Shown here one piece after another: positions 51,272 to 60,375 of a stretch of DNA of 64,000 bases. The DNA lies in NCBI RefSeq assembly GCF_006170445.1, contig NZ_VCNA01000009.1, positions 186,001 through 250,000 on the forward strand, read 5' to 3'. Every line of letters begins with the position of its first letter. Position 1 is the stretch's first letter. A program made the translations under genes and the position numbers. The stretch comes from Brevibacillus dissolubilis (GTDB lineage Bacteria > Bacillota > Bacilli > Brevibacillales > Brevibacillaceae). The notes below the pieces were generated by a model. The model made no database searches, had not been told where the DNA came from, and saw only the letters and a program-made list of their open reading frames with translations.

Positions 51272-51297
51272 CAAAAAGGATAGACACATGTCTATCC
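51272..51297 (-). terminator. phoU terminator
   Basis: The near-perfect palindrome GGATAGACATGTGTCTATCC is followed by TTTTTGG on the minus strand, between phoU and ppk. Confidence 0.75.
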
Positions 51298-51308
51298 CCC
51301 GGTTTTGG

Positions 51309-51965
51309 CTACCTATTCAAGTCCGTCTTCTGTCCCGTATTCATGTAGATAATCCATTCACAAATATTGGTGACATGATCGGCGATGCGTTCCAAATACT
51401 GAGCGGTGAGCAATAGGTGTGTGCCTTGGTTGATTGCATTTTCGTACTTGGTCATGACATCGATCAGATCGCGGAAGATCGTGGAGAAAAGCTTATCGAC
51501 CACATCATCCCGTGCAGCAATTTCTTCAGCCATCTGCTTGTCTTTGGCGATATAGGCATTGAGACAGTCTCGCACCATCGCTTTGACATGATCTGCCATG
51601 ATCGGGATGTCGATCAGCGGCTTGACATAGGTCTCCCCATGCAGACGGCGGGTAGTTTTGGAGATGGAGACAGCATGATCTCCCATCCGCTCAATATCTG
51701 TCACAAGTTTGATCATGGTACAGACACGGCGCAGGTCACCGCCTACCGGCTGCTGCAGGGCAATCACCTGAAAGCACCCTGTCTCGATCTCCTGCCCGAT
51801 CTGGTTGATGAGATGATCGGCTTCAATCACCTCTTCTGCCAGCTGCAGATCCCGCTCCACCAAGCTTTTGATGGATTTATGAATGGCCTCTTCAACCAAA
51901 AGGCCCATGGACATTAGTTTGCGATGTAGTGTGTCAAGCTGCTGTTCAAACACCTGCCTGGTCAT
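51309..51965 (-). CDS. phoU: Phosphate-signalling protein PhoU
   Basis: A 218-residue all-helical protein with two three-helix PhoU repeats; MGDHAVSISKTTRRL and ERIADHVTNICEWIIY carry the metal-binding E/DxxxD-type motifs. It links the Pst transporter to PhoR, damping the Pho response in phosphate excess. No pst genes are in the window. AAGGAGG precedes the ATG. A PHO box lies about 80 bases upstream. Confidence 0.95.
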   Translation of the reverse strand: MTRQVFEQQLDTLHRKLMSMGLLVEEAIHKSIKSLVERDLQLAEEVIEADHLINQIGQEIETGCFQVIALQQPVGGDLRRVCTMIKLVTDIERMGDHAVSISKTTRRLHGETYVKPLIDIPIMADHVKAMVRDCLNAYIAKDKQMAEEIAARDDVVDKLFSTIFRDLIDVMTKYENAINQGTHLLLTAQYLERIADHVTNICEWIIYMNTGQKTDLNR

Positions 51966-52045
51966 TATCGTTCGAACCTCCTTGCAGACTCGTGCATATA
52001 CACAAAGTGAATAAGGTTCATCTTACTTCATAGATATGTAGGACA

Positions 52046-52084
52046 GGTTAATACATTGTAATATTTTTATGAATATATGGTTAA
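52046..52084 (-). promoter_or_regulatory. PHO box (PhoP-binding site) upstream of phoU
   Basis: On the minus strand four hexamers start exactly 11 bases apart: TTAACC, TTCATA, ATTACA, TTAACC. This is the spacing and number expected for two PhoP dimers on the Bacillus PHO box (consensus TTAACA-like). It lies about 80 bases before the phoU start. The first and last hexamers match best. Confidence 0.75.
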
Positions 52085-52123
52085 TGTTATTTCTCGTAAC
52101 GGTCGATCCTCTCACTACGACTT

Positions 52124-52185
52124 GAAAAAAAGATTACCCACCTCCCATCTCCATTCAAGAAGGGAAGGCCGGGTAATCTTTTTCC
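52124..52185. terminator. Terminator after the DUF4350-like gene
   Basis: AAAGATTACCC and GGGTAATCTTTTTTT form the ends of a long hairpin, with A and T runs on both sides. It ends the nuclease operon. Confidence 0.8.
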
Positions 52186-52220
52186 TTGTGTCCGAGCGTT
52201 CTATTTAGGAGATTCGCTGT

Positions 52221-53411
52221 CTACTTGCCGTAGGAGCCTGTCGCAAATGTGCTTGGGTCCCACCACTTGTAGCTTGCTGCCGGTGCCGCCCATGGCTCTG
52301 CCTGTGGCTCGATGGATTGCTCAGGGATTTCGTTCTCAGCACCAGAGGTCAGCAGTGGAGTCTTGTTGTCCAGCTTAAGTCCTTGGACTTGGGCGAGGTT
52401 TTGGTAGCGTTCCTTTTTGGACAGCCAGTTGATCATATTCACCAGGAGGACATCATCGTCTACTTCAGAGAAGCCGGCATGTGTCGTCTTGGAGGCACCT
52501 GTCTCTTCGCGCTTGTAGCGTGGTGTTGCGTCTTCGACTGGGGAAGAGTCACCGATGAAGGCGGCTTTGCCGAGGCCGACTTTGGAGACGGCGACGAATG
52601 GGCCTTCGTTGATCCCTCCGCCTGCATAGACACCTTTGTCTACAGAACTGCCCCATTTGGCTGAGGTTGGTGGTACGTAGACGATGCCTTTTGCCTTGGT
52701 TGGATCGGTGATCGCAAGCGTGCTGCCTGCGTGAACGGCTACACCCTTGACTCCTTTGGTGATACCGAATGCCTGGTCTGCTGCAACAATCTGGTTGGCC
52801 GTGATGTCACCCAACGCATTGTAGCGGAAGCGGACACCGAAGTTGCTGCCGAGCCAGTCGGAGCTTACGACGCCTTGCATCGCAGCTGAGTTGGCTTCTT
52901 CTGTGCTCATGCCTTTGGCCGGATTGGTATAGGCGCCGCGACGGTAGCCGTTGAACACCTCGGAGGAGTCCCAGCGGTTTTTGTTGCGGTCAGCATTGTA
53001 GTGGTCGGCGATGAAGAAGATACTCCCGCCGCTTTTAACATAAGTAAGCATGGCTTCCTGCTCGCTTACTTTGTACGGAATGTTGGCTTCCGGGATGACA
53101 AATACTTGGTAATCCTTCAGATCGTCATACGTGATCGGTGTGGATTTACGCAGCTCTTTGACGTAGTAGCCATTGGTGGCAAGCGCTTGCCCGAAATCGG
53201 AGAATCCACCGTTAATGACCCAGTCGGCTTGCCCGGCAGTTTGCGCGTGGGTGTTGTCGAACAGTACCTTTTTGCCATTAGGGGTGCCGATCGGATTGAT
53301 GTAGGGAGCCGGATCATTCGGGCCTTCAGCAAAAGCGACTGCCGCGCTGACGAGTGGAATCGTCAGCGACAGCGCGAGGAATGAGCGGAAAAAGCGTTGG
53401 CGCATGTTCAT
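52221..53411 (-). CDS. Secreted partner protein of the nuclease, DUF4350-like
   Basis: A 396-residue exported protein with a signal peptide (1 to about 28, FLALSLTIPLVSAAVAFA). The body resembles the DUF4350/amidotransferase-like fold: VLFDNTHAQTAGQADWVINGGFSDFGQALA, a strand YQVFVIPEANIPY, GGSIFFIADHYNADR and GLGKAAFIGDSSPVED. The Cys/His/Glu triad of a true amidotransferase is not evident, so it is probably not an enzyme of that type. The tail has a Pro/Ala linker and ends KWWDPSTFATGSYGK. It starts 18 bases after the giant nuclease gene and should act with it outside the cell. Confidence 0.6.
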   Translation of the reverse strand: MNMRQRFFRSFLALSLTIPLVSAAVAFAEGPNDPAPYINPIGTPNGKKVLFDNTHAQTAGQADWVINGGFSDFGQALATNGYYVKELRKSTPITYDDLKDYQVFVIPEANIPYKVSEQEAMLTYVKSGGSIFFIADHYNADRNKNRWDSSEVFNGYRRGAYTNPAKGMSTEEANSAAMQGVVSSDWLGSNFGVRFRYNALGDITANQIVAADQAFGITKGVKGVAVHAGSTLAITDPTKAKGIVYVPPTSAKWGSSVDKGVYAGGGINEGPFVAVSKVGLGKAAFIGDSSPVEDATPRYKREETGASKTTHAGFSEVDDDVLLVNMINWLSKKERYQNLAQVQGLKLDNKTPLLTSGAENEIPEQSIEPQAEPWAAPAASYKWWDPSTFATGSYGK

Positions 53412-53429
53412 CGTAGGTCGTGCTCCTTT

Positions 53430-56400
53430 CTATCCTTTGATCTTGATATCGTCGACGGAGACGTTACCAGAACCTGATTTGTTATAAGTGAAACGGATTT
53501 TGTTGATCGCATTGGTCAGGGCGAAGGTACGGACGGCAGCGGTGTTCGGAATGAGGTTGTTGCCTGTGCCACCTGCGGACATCGTGGTGATATTTACCCA
53601 TTCTGTCCCGTTGTAGCCTTCGATCACCAGGTTGGAGGTTGCCGTGGAGGCTTGGTTTTTGATCCAGAAGCTGACCGTACCACCGGAAACCAGTGTGAAT
53701 TCTGGGGAGACCACATAATCACCAAGTGAATCAAATTTCAATGATGGTGAAGATGTACCGAAGTTACCCGCAGACGTGTATGTCGCAATCGAGTTCATCG
53801 TCCAGTCCGCGTAAGTGGTACCTGAACCTGTGAAGCTGGTAAAGCCCTCATTGAGATGCACTTTGCCTGCGAGGAAGGTGTTGACTGCTGCGTTGAGTGC
53901 TGTGGTCGCATCGTCTACATCGGTTTGGGTTGCGGCTGGGCTGTCTTTGACTGCCTGTGCATTGCTGATAGCGCTCAGCAGAGTGGCTTTGGATGTTTCA
54001 TACTGGCCTGCGAGGGAGCCTTCGACTGCATTGTCATGCAGGGTCTGTGCTGATGTGATCGCAGTGGTCAGCGCGGTTTTATCGATGGTTGGTGCATCTG
54101 GGTCGGCAATCGTCGTGGCAGTGGTCTGAATCGGCTTGTTGAGCTGGTTGTCAGCTGTCTTCGCATCGGTGTAGGTAGCCGTCAGGGTGTCGCTGTAGGC
54201 GGTCTGCAATTGGTCGGTCGCATCATCGGTCGTGGTGGTTGACAGGGTAAATGCACCAGTGAAGACACCCGTGTCGTTGCCAGTCTCGGTAAGGGTAAGC
54301 GTGATGCTTTGACCAGCTGCTGCAGATGCTACGCTCGCAACCGTCGTATCAGCCGCCGCCGGGTCGAGATTGAGATCGAGGTCAGTTACTGTAACCGTCG
54401 CTGTATCTGTCAATCCGTATTGAGCCTTGTCAAAAGTCACGACACCTGTATGGGAGGCAGGGTCTCCTGGGTTGCCAGCCGGAATAGCCAACTCAGCACT
54501 CTTCACGGCCTGCCCTACTGCCGTACCTGTGCTTGCCTTCGGTGTGACTTCAAAAATCAGTGACTTGCCTGCATCATCGCTGCTCACGGTATAGGTCTTG
54601 CCTGTCGCCCCGTCGATCGGAGTGGTGGTTGCCCCGTCTTTGCGATACCAGACGTAGCTGGATTGCCCTTCTGCATCTGCTTCCGCATCGACGAAGGAAT
54701 ACGTACCTGTCAGCGTCTGTCCCACTTCCGCTGTACCGCTGATAGACACATTGGTTGCGTATGGTGCTGTGTTGGCCGGAGGAGTCGGGCCGCTGATGAC
54801 ACGTACGTTGGAGACTGTTTCAATCGATGGCTTGGAGTTGTAGGTATCGACTTTTCCGGAGATCTCCACATACGAATTCACTTCAGCATTCATCAGCAGG
54901 TCTTTAAAGGCAGTATTGGTGTAGTAGCTGCTGGACTGCGGGATCTGAATCGCTCCTGCATGATTGGTAAAGTCGGTCACATCCGCCTGATCAGCAATGA
55001 CGAAGACCGTGTTGGTGTTGCTTAGCGCCGTCTTGGATGTCAGATAGCCGCGCAGTGTCACGATGGTTCCTGTTGGAGAGGCTTTCGCCTGCCCTACGGT
55101 TAAGGCTGGTGGCACATCATTTACTTTGAGCGTCAGTTGTACCTTGGACGCGTAGTTCTCAACCGTTCCTTCAAACGTATAAGTACCTGCGACAGATGTG
55201 TCTGCCATGCCTGGCGTCCATGTCACAGCCACCGATTGTGTAGTACCGTCGCTCATCAAAGCCGTAAGCTGGGTCGGCAGTGTGAATGGGGTGTCTTTTT
55301 CGACTTGAGAGGTGATATTGTCAATGCGCTCCACAACCAGCGGGGTAGTCTGTGCCTTGATGATCACGGTAAAGGTCTTGGTCTCGCTGTAGCTGCCACG
55401 CGTAATCGTCGCTGTCAGTGTAATGGTTGCATCAGGCTGCCCCATCAACGGACGCTTGATCGATCCGGTCGTGCTGACGGTAGCAGTGTCACTGGATGCC
55501 CAGCTGATCGCCGTCCCATTGATCCCTGTTGTTGGCAGGTTAAGACTGCTTGTGACATTGTCGAGTCCGGTGTTGTCTTTTCGGATCGTTGTATCGGTCA
55601 AAGCGGCTTTGGCAAGGCTGACAGCTTGTTGGTCGGTCAGCGTACCTGCTGCCTGAACGAGCACATAGGTAGGGTCACTCGTATAGCTGGTGGCGGCATC
55701 GGTCGCAATCACTTCCAGCACAGTGCCTTCCTCCTGCGGTGTGATTGTCACGGCAAAAGCACCTGTGACAGCGTCAGCCAACGCACTGCCAAGCAGAGTC
55801 TCACCTGTATAGACGTTCACAAGCGAACCAGCCCGCGCTGTACCTGTTACCGTCGCCTCCGATGCGGTGATTGGGTTGACGGTCGGCTGTTCGGTGTTTA
55901 CTTTGTACACGGTAAAGGTAAATTCTTTGGTATCGGTCGCAGTGCCTTTGGTGATGGTGGCTACCAGAGTCACGAGGGTGTTCTCGGTCAATACGTTGCG
56001 GTTGACCACACCTGTACCGGTATTGATAATGACTGCTTGAGACGGATCTTTTACCGCCCAGCTGACGGTAGTACTGTCCGCACCTGCTGTCGGCAGTGTG
56101 ATGCTTGGCTGCATGCCGTCGTAGCTGATGGAGAGTACTGCTTTGGCATTCGCGACTGCTTGTGCATCGGTAATACCGCCGCCTCCGTCGCCTCCGTCTA
56201 CTTTGACGATATCTGCTGCGCTGCGTGGATAGATCTGTACCTTGGAGTTGAACATAGAGGAAATACCAGTCAAGTCGATCACGTCGCCATCAGCCAGACC
56301 TGCATTGCTGACACCGTATTGAGCCAGATAGACTTCGTGCGTGGTGCCGTCTTTGGTCACATTGAACTTGGTGCTGGTCATGCCGGAGACGGTTACACCT

Positions 56401-59400
56401 TTGACGGTCACGAGCATACTCTGGTGGCTGCCCACCTCGCTCAGACTGACTTCTTTACCGGTTGGTGCGGTCGTCTGTCCTGTGACCGTAAACTCGGCGT
56501 TGGTGATTTCCACCAGACCGCTATAGGTCGTCTTCGTACCTGTGTTGATGGTGACTTGATCACCCACTTGCACATTCTGCTTCACTTTCGGGTTATAGAC
56601 ATAGATGCCCGCTGTCCCGTCTTGAATATAGAAGCTGTTGGCACTTTGCGTCGTGACAATCCCTTTGGTGGTGACTGTCGAGTTGTTCGGCAGGGCACGG
56701 ACGGCCGCAATCGTCGGAACAGACGGCGCTGTCGCCTCTACGGTGATGCTGGTTGCCGTGCTTGTATTGCCCGCAGCATCTGTTGCGGTGATAGACAGGG
56801 TATCGCCGCTGGTAAGTGCCGCGTTCAGTGTGACGGTGAAGCTTCCGGTGGAGTCTGCATTCGCTGTGCCAAGCACGGTAGCACCGCGTTTTACGGTAAC
56901 GGTGGAGCCTGCTTCTGCTTTCCCTTTGACACTGGTTGCATCGGCAAAGACAGGGTCTACGGTCGGAGCAGCAGGCGGGGTCACATCGCTTGGATCGACG
57001 TACGCGGTGTAGCCTGCTTGGGTTGCCTCTTCCTCCGTACCAAAGAACACGCGCTGATCTTGTGGGACCTGATCATACAGAGCTGGCAGAACATACTGCT
57101 TGGTCGCATGATTCCCGACAAAACGGGTTGGCGGCTCCTGACGTTCACGCGCACGGAAGACAAATGGCATCTCGGCGAGCGGATCAGCCGGATTCCAAAT
57201 CCCCAGCTGGTTCTGCATCGCTTCACGGGTAGCTGCTGAGAACAAAGCGAAGTCCTCTTCGCTGATCGGAGCGATGAAATACATATTGGCAAAGCCAGTA
57301 CGCACCTGCTCCAGATTGGTATTGAGCATATCTCGCTTGCGGATCACCTGTGCCAACAGACGGCCATAGCCATCGACAGGGGATGGGCCTACCTTGATCA
57401 CGACTTCATCGCCTGGGGCAAGCAATGCTTTCAAGTTCTGCTTGGCTCTCTCGCCATGCGCCTTTTGATTGCGGTCTTTGCTCAGGTCGTCACTGCCTTG
57501 GTACACCTGTGTATAGTCAAAAGCAGGATCGGTGATGTGATAAGTCTCTGGTGTGTCGGTATTCACGAAGCGCACCGTGGTGATCCCAAGCACTGGGCTA
57601 TTGAGATGGATCGTGTCTCCGTCCACCACGTCTTTTACGGTTGAAGTATATTCAGCCGCTGGTTTTGGCTGTGGCTTCTGTTCGGCAGACAATTGGAAAT
57701 CGCTCGCTTGGCGCGGCACGATCTGATAGCTGTCCGCAAATTGGCTGAGGATACCGGTCAGGTCATACCATTTGCCTGCCTGCAATTGAGCGAGGTCGAG
57801 GCTGTTTTTGATTACGCGGACCGTGATACCGTTGTACTGTTCATCGATGAAGTTGAGGTTATAGCCACCGCCGGACTCACTGGTCGGGATGCTGGCGAGG
57901 TAGCCTTGTGTCTGGATCAGCATGCCTTCTTTTGGCTCAGCCAAAGCAGGGTGCTGCATGTCTAGGATCGTCATCGGAAGCGGAGTAGGGATTGGATTGC
58001 CCGTACCCAATTTGATAACATCGGTCGGTGCTGTCGGCATGATTTCGGTTAGGGAGCGGTATTCGCTGATTTTACCGGTGACTCGCACTCTGTCTCCAGC
58101 ACGGAGCTCTGGGTAGCCCTGTGTGGACATGGCAAAAATATTGATCCCGCCCGTCTCATCCTGCATGTAGGTAGAGAGTTTGCCGCCACCGATTGCGGTG
58201 TTGTCAGCAGTGATGATCCCTTCAATTGTTACGGTATCGTTTAGCTTGCTGCGGACATCGGATATCAGCGGAGTTGGGAAGGTAAACCCTTTTGAGATCG
58301 TCGTTGTATTGGCATTTCCCGCCTCATCCTGAATCGTTCCAGCCGGGATCTTGATGGTCAGCTCATCGCCTGTGAAACGTTTGGCCAGACGAATGATCAG
58401 CTTGTTGCCGTCGAATTGGACCGTATCGTTAGCCGTTAAGGTTCCCGTAACAACAGGATCACCCCACACCACACCGATGCTTGCTTTGAGTGCCGCCTCA
58501 TCTGCGAGATGATTCACCACAGGCTCATCAAATGTGAAGGTAACGGTCTGCTCCACTTCGCTCGCTGTCGCATTCACAAGCTGTGGCGCTTGGGTATCAC
58601 CCGGATCAGTAACCACCGGATCGGTAAAGTAAATAGAAAACGCCGGGGAGACTGCATCCTCCAACGCATTGACGATCTTCGCCTTGCTGATGACGAACTG
58701 GACGTCTTTTCTGCTGTCAGCAGGACTGTGGCTGACTGCACGCCCGGTGAAGTTCACTGCCAGCATACTGTCGTTAACTCTTGCTACATGGATACCAAGA
58801 CCTGCAGGGAGATTACGGACAGAGACATCTGCACCCGAAATATCCTCTGCAAATGTACCTTTGCTCAACGTGATAAACTGTTGCCCATCCACAGAGCCGT
58901 CATTGAGCGCAGACTCCTGCAAGACAGGGGTGCCAAGCGAGACCTGCGGCACAAATCCCGCTTTTACCGTAACGGTCAGCTTGGCTGTACGACCGCCAAT
59001 CGTCGCCGTAATCACAGCGCTGCCCGCACCTTTTGCCGTTACAAGACCGTTCTGGTTAACGGTTGCTACGCTCTCATCACTGCTCTTCCAGCTGACTTCT
59101 TTGCCTGCGATCTGGTTGCCGTCCTTGTCCTTGGCGACGGCAGTCAAAAGCAGATGTCCATCTGTATCAGAACCTGCGGAAAGCTCTGTATCATCCGCTT
59201 GGTTGGTGATCTCTACACGGTCTACTTTGGCATTTTTCTTCGCGATGACGAAGGTGCCTGTCTGTGTAGCGGAGTTTTTATAGGTGACTCCAATCTCGAC
59301 GGTCTGTTCCTTCTGTGTCGCTTTAATCTCTTCGAACGTCGCTGTCACCGTCTTACTGCCCCCGTCCCAGTCAAAGCTGTCAACGGCAAGTGGTTTAGCA

Positions 59401-60233
59401 TCTGCTTGGTCCACACGTTGGGTAAACGTAAAATCGCTCTGATTCGGCGCTTCAGCCCATTGTCCGGCCATTTTGATATGGATCGTGCCATTCGTGACAG
59501 CAATGCCCTGTGTTTCTTGGACGGCATCACGTACCTTGATGGTCAGCGAAGCCGATTTACCATCGGCGGTTGATGTAATTCTGGCTGTACCCGCCCCAAC
59601 CGCTTGGACAACGCCGTGCTCATCGACGGTAGCCACACCGGTATTGTCCGAAGACCATTCCACACGCGCGTCCGCCACAATCTGTCCATTTTTGGCAGTC
59701 GCTACAGCAAGGAGCGTCACTGATGCATCCTCTTTAGAGGCGACCGTCAGCTCGTTGTCCGCCCCCGGATTAAACAGGCTCAGCTTGTTGATTTCGGTTC
59801 CTTGCTCGGCCAGTGTGATCTTTTTGGCATAGCGTTTGTAACCGTTGTATCCGACCTGTATGATTAAATTGGTTGATTTTTCCAAAGATTCTAACGGCTT
59901 GAATGAAACCAATGCCTTGCGCTGCTTCTCATCCCAGACCAGCCCGGTTACCTCGATTTGATCGATGCTGTTATCTGTTGAACGGCAGCTGAATGAAAAG
60001 TCAGTCAACTGCGGCTCCTTCTCTGGCACATCGGTCAACTCCACCGTAATCAATCCATTGGTTGCTTGCACCGACTTGATTTTGACGGTCTCCGCCTTAT
60101 CCGTCTGCTCCACCGAATACTGACTGGTATAGTCAGGTGTGATACGCGTAGAAGCCATCGCTTCTGTTGCCAAGGTAAACACCAAGCTGGTGGACAACAG
60201 GCAACTTACCACTTTTGTGACCTTTTTGCTCAT
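53430..60233 (-). CDS. Giant secreted multi-domain nuclease (SNase family)
   Basis: A 2267-residue exported protein. Signal peptide about 1-27; two BIG2 Ig domains (about 148-238, 336-420); two OB-fold regions (about 658-854). A staphylococcal-nuclease domain (about 862-1060) keeps the catalytic set: DGDTIHLN, Arg in VRFVN, Glu in TPET, Arg in GYGRLLAQV. Further Ig-like repeats, OB folds (about 1174-1338, 1708-1814), a FIVAR-like helical repeat (about 2051-2127) and a C-terminal jelly-roll domain follow. No LPxTG anchor. YhcR of B. subtilis is a smaller OB-SNase relative. It should degrade extracellular DNA/RNA and lies beside phoPR, which suggests phosphate scavenging. GGGGGAG precedes the ATG. 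Confidence 0.85.
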   Translation of the reverse strand: MSKKVTKVVSCLLSTSLVFTLATEAMASTRITPDYTSQYSVEQTDKAETVKIKSVQATNGLITVELTDVPEKEPQLTDFSFSCRSTDNSIDQIEVTGLVWDEKQRKALVSFKPLESLEKSTNLIIQVGYNGYKRYAKKITLAEQGTEINKLSLFNPGADNELTVASKEDASVTLLAVATAKNGQIVADARVEWSSDNTGVATVDEHGVVQAVGAGTARITSTADGKSASLTIKVRDAVQETQGIAVTNGTIHIKMAGQWAEAPNQSDFTFTQRVDQADAKPLAVDSFDWDGGSKTVTATFEEIKATQKEQTVEIGVTYKNSATQTGTFVIAKKNAKVDRVEITNQADDTELSAGSDTDGHLLLTAVAKDKDGNQIAGKEVSWKSSDESVATVNQNGLVTAKGAGSAVITATIGGRTAKLTVTVKAGFVPQVSLGTPVLQESALNDGSVDGQQFITLSKGTFAEDISGADVSVRNLPAGLGIHVARVNDSMLAVNFTGRAVSHSPADSRKDVQFVISKAKIVNALEDAVSPAFSIYFTDPVVTDPGDTQAPQLVNATASEVEQTVTFTFDEPVVNHLADEAALKASIGVVWGDPVVTGTLTANDTVQFDGNKLIIRLAKRFTGDELTIKIPAGTIQDEAGNANTTTISKGFTFPTPLISDVRSKLNDTVTIEGIITADNTAIGGGKLSTYMQDETGGINIFAMSTQGYPELRAGDRVRVTGKISEYRSLTEIMPTAPTDVIKLGTGNPIPTPLPMTILDMQHPALAEPKEGMLIQTQGYLASIPTSESGGGYNLNFIDEQYNGITVRVIKNSLDLAQLQAGKWYDLTGILSQFADSYQIVPRQASDFQLSAEQKPQPKPAAEYTSTVKDVVDGDTIHLNSPVLGITTVRFVNTDTPETYHITDPAFDYTQVYQGSDDLSKDRNQKAHGERAKQNLKALLAPGDEVVIKVGPSPVDGYGRLLAQVIRKRDMLNTNLEQVRTGFANMYFIAPISEEDFALFSAATREAMQNQLGIWNPADPLAEMPFVFRARERQEPPTRFVGNHATKQYVLPALYDQVPQDQRVFFGTEEEATQAGYTAYVDPSDVTPPAAPTVDPVFADATSVKGKAEAGSTVTVKRGATVLGTANADSTGSFTVTLNAALTSGDTLSITATDAAGNTSTATSITVEATAPSVPTIAAVRALPNNSTVTTKGIVTTQSANSFYIQDGTAGIYVYNPKVKQNVQVGDQVTINTGTKTTYSGLVEITNAEFTVTGQTTAPTGKEVSLSEVGSHQSMLVTVKGVTVSGMTSTKFNVTKDGTTHEVYLAQYGVSNAGLADGDVIDLTGISSMFNSKVQIYPRSAADIVKVDGGDGGGGITDAQAVANAKAVLSISYDGMQPSITLPTAGADSTTVSWAVKDPSQAVIINTGTGVVNRNVLTENTLVTLVATITKGTATDTKEFTFTVYKVNTEQPTVNPITASEATVTGTARAGSLVNVYTGETLLGSALADAVTGAFAVTITPQEEGTVLEVIATDAATSYTSDPTYVLVQAAGTLTDQQAVSLAKAALTDTTIRKDNTGLDNVTSSLNLPTTGINGTAISWASSDTATVSTTGSIKRPLMGQPDATITLTATITRGSYSETKTFTVIIKAQTTPLVVERIDNITSQVEKDTPFTLPTQLTALMSDGTTQSVAVTWTPGMADTSVAGTYTFEGTVENYASKVQLTLKVNDVPPALTVGQAKASPTGTIVTLRGYLTSKTALSNTNTVFVIADQADVTDFTNHAGAIQIPQSSSYYTNTAFKDLLMNAEVNSYVEISGKVDTYNSKPSIETVSNVRVISGPTPPANTAPYATNVSISGTAEVGQTLTGTYSFVDAEADAEGQSSYVWYRKDGATTTPIDGATGKTYTVSSDDAGKSLIFEVTPKASTGTAVGQAVKSAELAIPAGNPGDPASHTGVVTFDKAQYGLTDTATVTVTDLDLNLDPAAADTTVASVASAAAGQSITLTLTETGNDTGVFTGAFTLSTTTTDDATDQLQTAYSDTLTATYTDAKTADNQLNKPIQTTATTIADPDAPTIDKTALTTAITSAQTLHDNAVEGSLAGQYETSKATLLSAISNAQAVKDSPAATQTDVDDATTALNAAVNTFLAGKVHLNEGFTSFTGSGTTYADWTMNSIATYTSAGNFGTSSPSLKFDSLGDYVVSPEFTLVSGGTVSFWIKNQASTATSNLVIEGYNGTEWVNITTMSAGGTGNNLIPNTAAVRTFALTNAINKIRFTYNKSGSGNVSVDDIKIKG

Positions 60234-60334
60234 CAGAACTCCCCCTTCATTAAAACCTTTCTTTTGTATCGTACCATAGTAAGATTGGTTTTTTTTATAT
60301 ATTCCTTTTGTTTTTTATATTTTTTTCTTATCGA

Positions 60335-60375
60335 GGAAAAAAGAAGAGACACAGAGCTATTGCTCCATGTCTCTC
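60335..60375 (-). terminator. phoPR terminator
   Basis: GAGACATGGAGC and GCTCTGTGTCTC pair around AATA, spanning the phoR stop, then TTCTTTTTT. Confidence 0.8.

Noticed and set aside
55137-57239. 700-codon plus-strand ORF opposite the giant nuclease
   Set aside because: Runs through the SNase and Ig modules on the other strand; Cys/Gly/Arg-rich product typical of antisense shadow frames.
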